From: UBA2336 sp964419145
GTDB taxonomy: Bacteria; Bacteroidota; Bacteroidia; Cytophagales; Cyclobacteriaceae
Assembly (NCBI GenBank): GCA_964419145.1
Contig: CAYQOM010000004.1
Coordinates: 124,001-188,000 of the forward strand
DNA: 64,000 nucleotides
Direction: 5' to 3'
This document shows positions 63,447 to 64,000 of the stretch, piece after piece. Positions within the stretch are counted from its first letter, which is position 1; each line of letters begins with the position of its first letter. Position numbers and translations under genes: made by a program. The notes beneath the pieces were generated by a model. It saw only the letters and a list, made by a program, of their open reading frames with translations. It had not been told where the DNA came from and did no database searches.

Positions 63447-64000
63447 ATGCTAACACTAACCCAACACTTCCCCCACAAACGCACCTTCATCACCGGGGCA
63501 GGCTCCGGACTTGGTAAAGCCTTGAGTCTGCATTTAGCAAAAGATGGCTGGACCATCGGGATTAGCGATGTGAATACAGAAGGATTAAAAGATACACATC
63601 AGGAAGTTGAACAAGCAGGCGGAAAACCGATTTCATTTCAACTGGATGTCTCGGATAAAGAAGCATACAAACAAGTGGCAGCAGAATTTTTGAAGCAAAC
63701 AGGTGGAATTGATTTACTCGTGAACAATGCAGGCGTAGGCGATGGTGGAAACTTTGAAGAATATGCGTTGGAAAACTGGGAGTGGATGGTGCGCATCAAC
63801 CAGATGAGTGTGGTGTATGGCTGTCACCTGTTTATTCCGACATTCAAAAAGCAGCAGTCGGGGCACATTTTAAACATTGCCAGCCTGGCCGCAGTAAGTT
63901 GTGCTCCGCAAATGGGAGCGTATAACATGACCAAGGCTGCTGTTGTGGCCATCAGTGAGACCTTGTATGGCGAATTAATGGATGACAACATTGGTGTTTC
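63447..64000 (+). CDS. Short-chain dehydrogenase/reductase, 5' part (cut by window end)
   Basis: 185 codons up to the window end. Rossmann motif TFITGAGSGLGKAL, LLVNNAGVGDGG, catalytic Ser in NIASLAAVS and Tyr-x3-Lys in AYNMTKAAV are all present, so it is a classical SDR using NAD(P). ATG at 63447, 62 bp after the kinase gene; probably same operon. The C-terminus and substrate loop are outside the window. Confidence 0.9.
   Translation, partial: MLTLTQHFPHKRTFITGAGSGLGKALSLHLAKDGWTIGISDVNTEGLKDTHQEVEQAGGKPISFQLDVSDKEAYKQVAAEFLKQTGGIDLLVNNAGVGDGGNFEEYALENWEWMVRINQMSVVYGCHLFIPTFKKQQSGHILNIASLAAVSCAPQMGAYNMTKAAVVAISETLYGELMDDNIGV

Overview
The window looks like a chromosomal segment of a facultatively anaerobic Bacteroidota bacterium, probably of the Cytophagales/Cyclobacteriaceae type. 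This rests on a Na+-translocating NQR operon, Bacteroidota-type -7 promoter elements (TAnnTTTG), many signal-peptide and lipoprotein genes, TlpA thioredoxins, FISUMP and serpin lipoprotein domains, DUF502, and a lack of obvious Shine-Dalgarno sites. Two runs of N (42951-43050 and 45746-45755) show it is a scaffold. No rRNA, tRNA or CRISPR array was seen.

1-31 kb is a nitrogen-oxide respiration region. It opens with the 3' end of a NorB-like nitric oxide reductase, a PTPS/QueD-family gene and an NsrR-like Rrf2 regulator. A 600-residue protein of unknown function, an OsmC-family protein, an alginate-export-type porin and a TDT/SLAC1-type channel follow. Then comes an unusual cluster: a membrane cytochrome b-like protein, a Nas/NarB-type nitrate reductase catalytic subunit, a four-cluster ferredoxin, a Rieske protein and a small membrane protein. 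Next is a dihaem cytochrome c with narGHJI and a hemerythrin gene, a caspase-FISUMP fusion, tryptophanase, a long quinol-type NO reductase with a RIC/ScdA-like partner, an oxygen-independent B12-type ribonucleotide reductase and a vanadium-haloperoxidase-like lipoprotein. Near-identical 20-bp palindromes lie before the nar operon, before the NO reductase (two copies) and before the 600-residue protein, which suggests one regulon; the Rrf2 protein is the obvious candidate regulator.

31-46 kb is mostly housekeeping: a thioredoxin lipoprotein, mnmA, a GH130-like lipoprotein, DUF502, a Gfo/Idh/MocA dehydrogenase, nqrABCDE (no nqrF, with a strong terminator after nqrE), cmk with a tiny lipoprotein gene, and several unknown genes. 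Two arrays of a roughly 163-bp, three-hairpin repeat lie in opposite orientations on either side of the DUF502-nqr-cmk block; one holds the 100-N gap.

46-54 kb is an AT-richer accessory region with small secreted or unknown proteins, two copies of a hairpin repeat, and a Hachiman-type defence pair (HamA nuclease, HamB helicase) followed by a third gene with a PD-(D/E)xK-like fold signature. 54-64 kb holds a MATE exporter, a serpin lipoprotein, a sensor kinase, a Dabb-domain protein, two MITE-like elements with CGTCATTGCGAG ends, and an operon of acyl-CoA dehydrogenase, APH-type kinase and SDR that runs off the window end.
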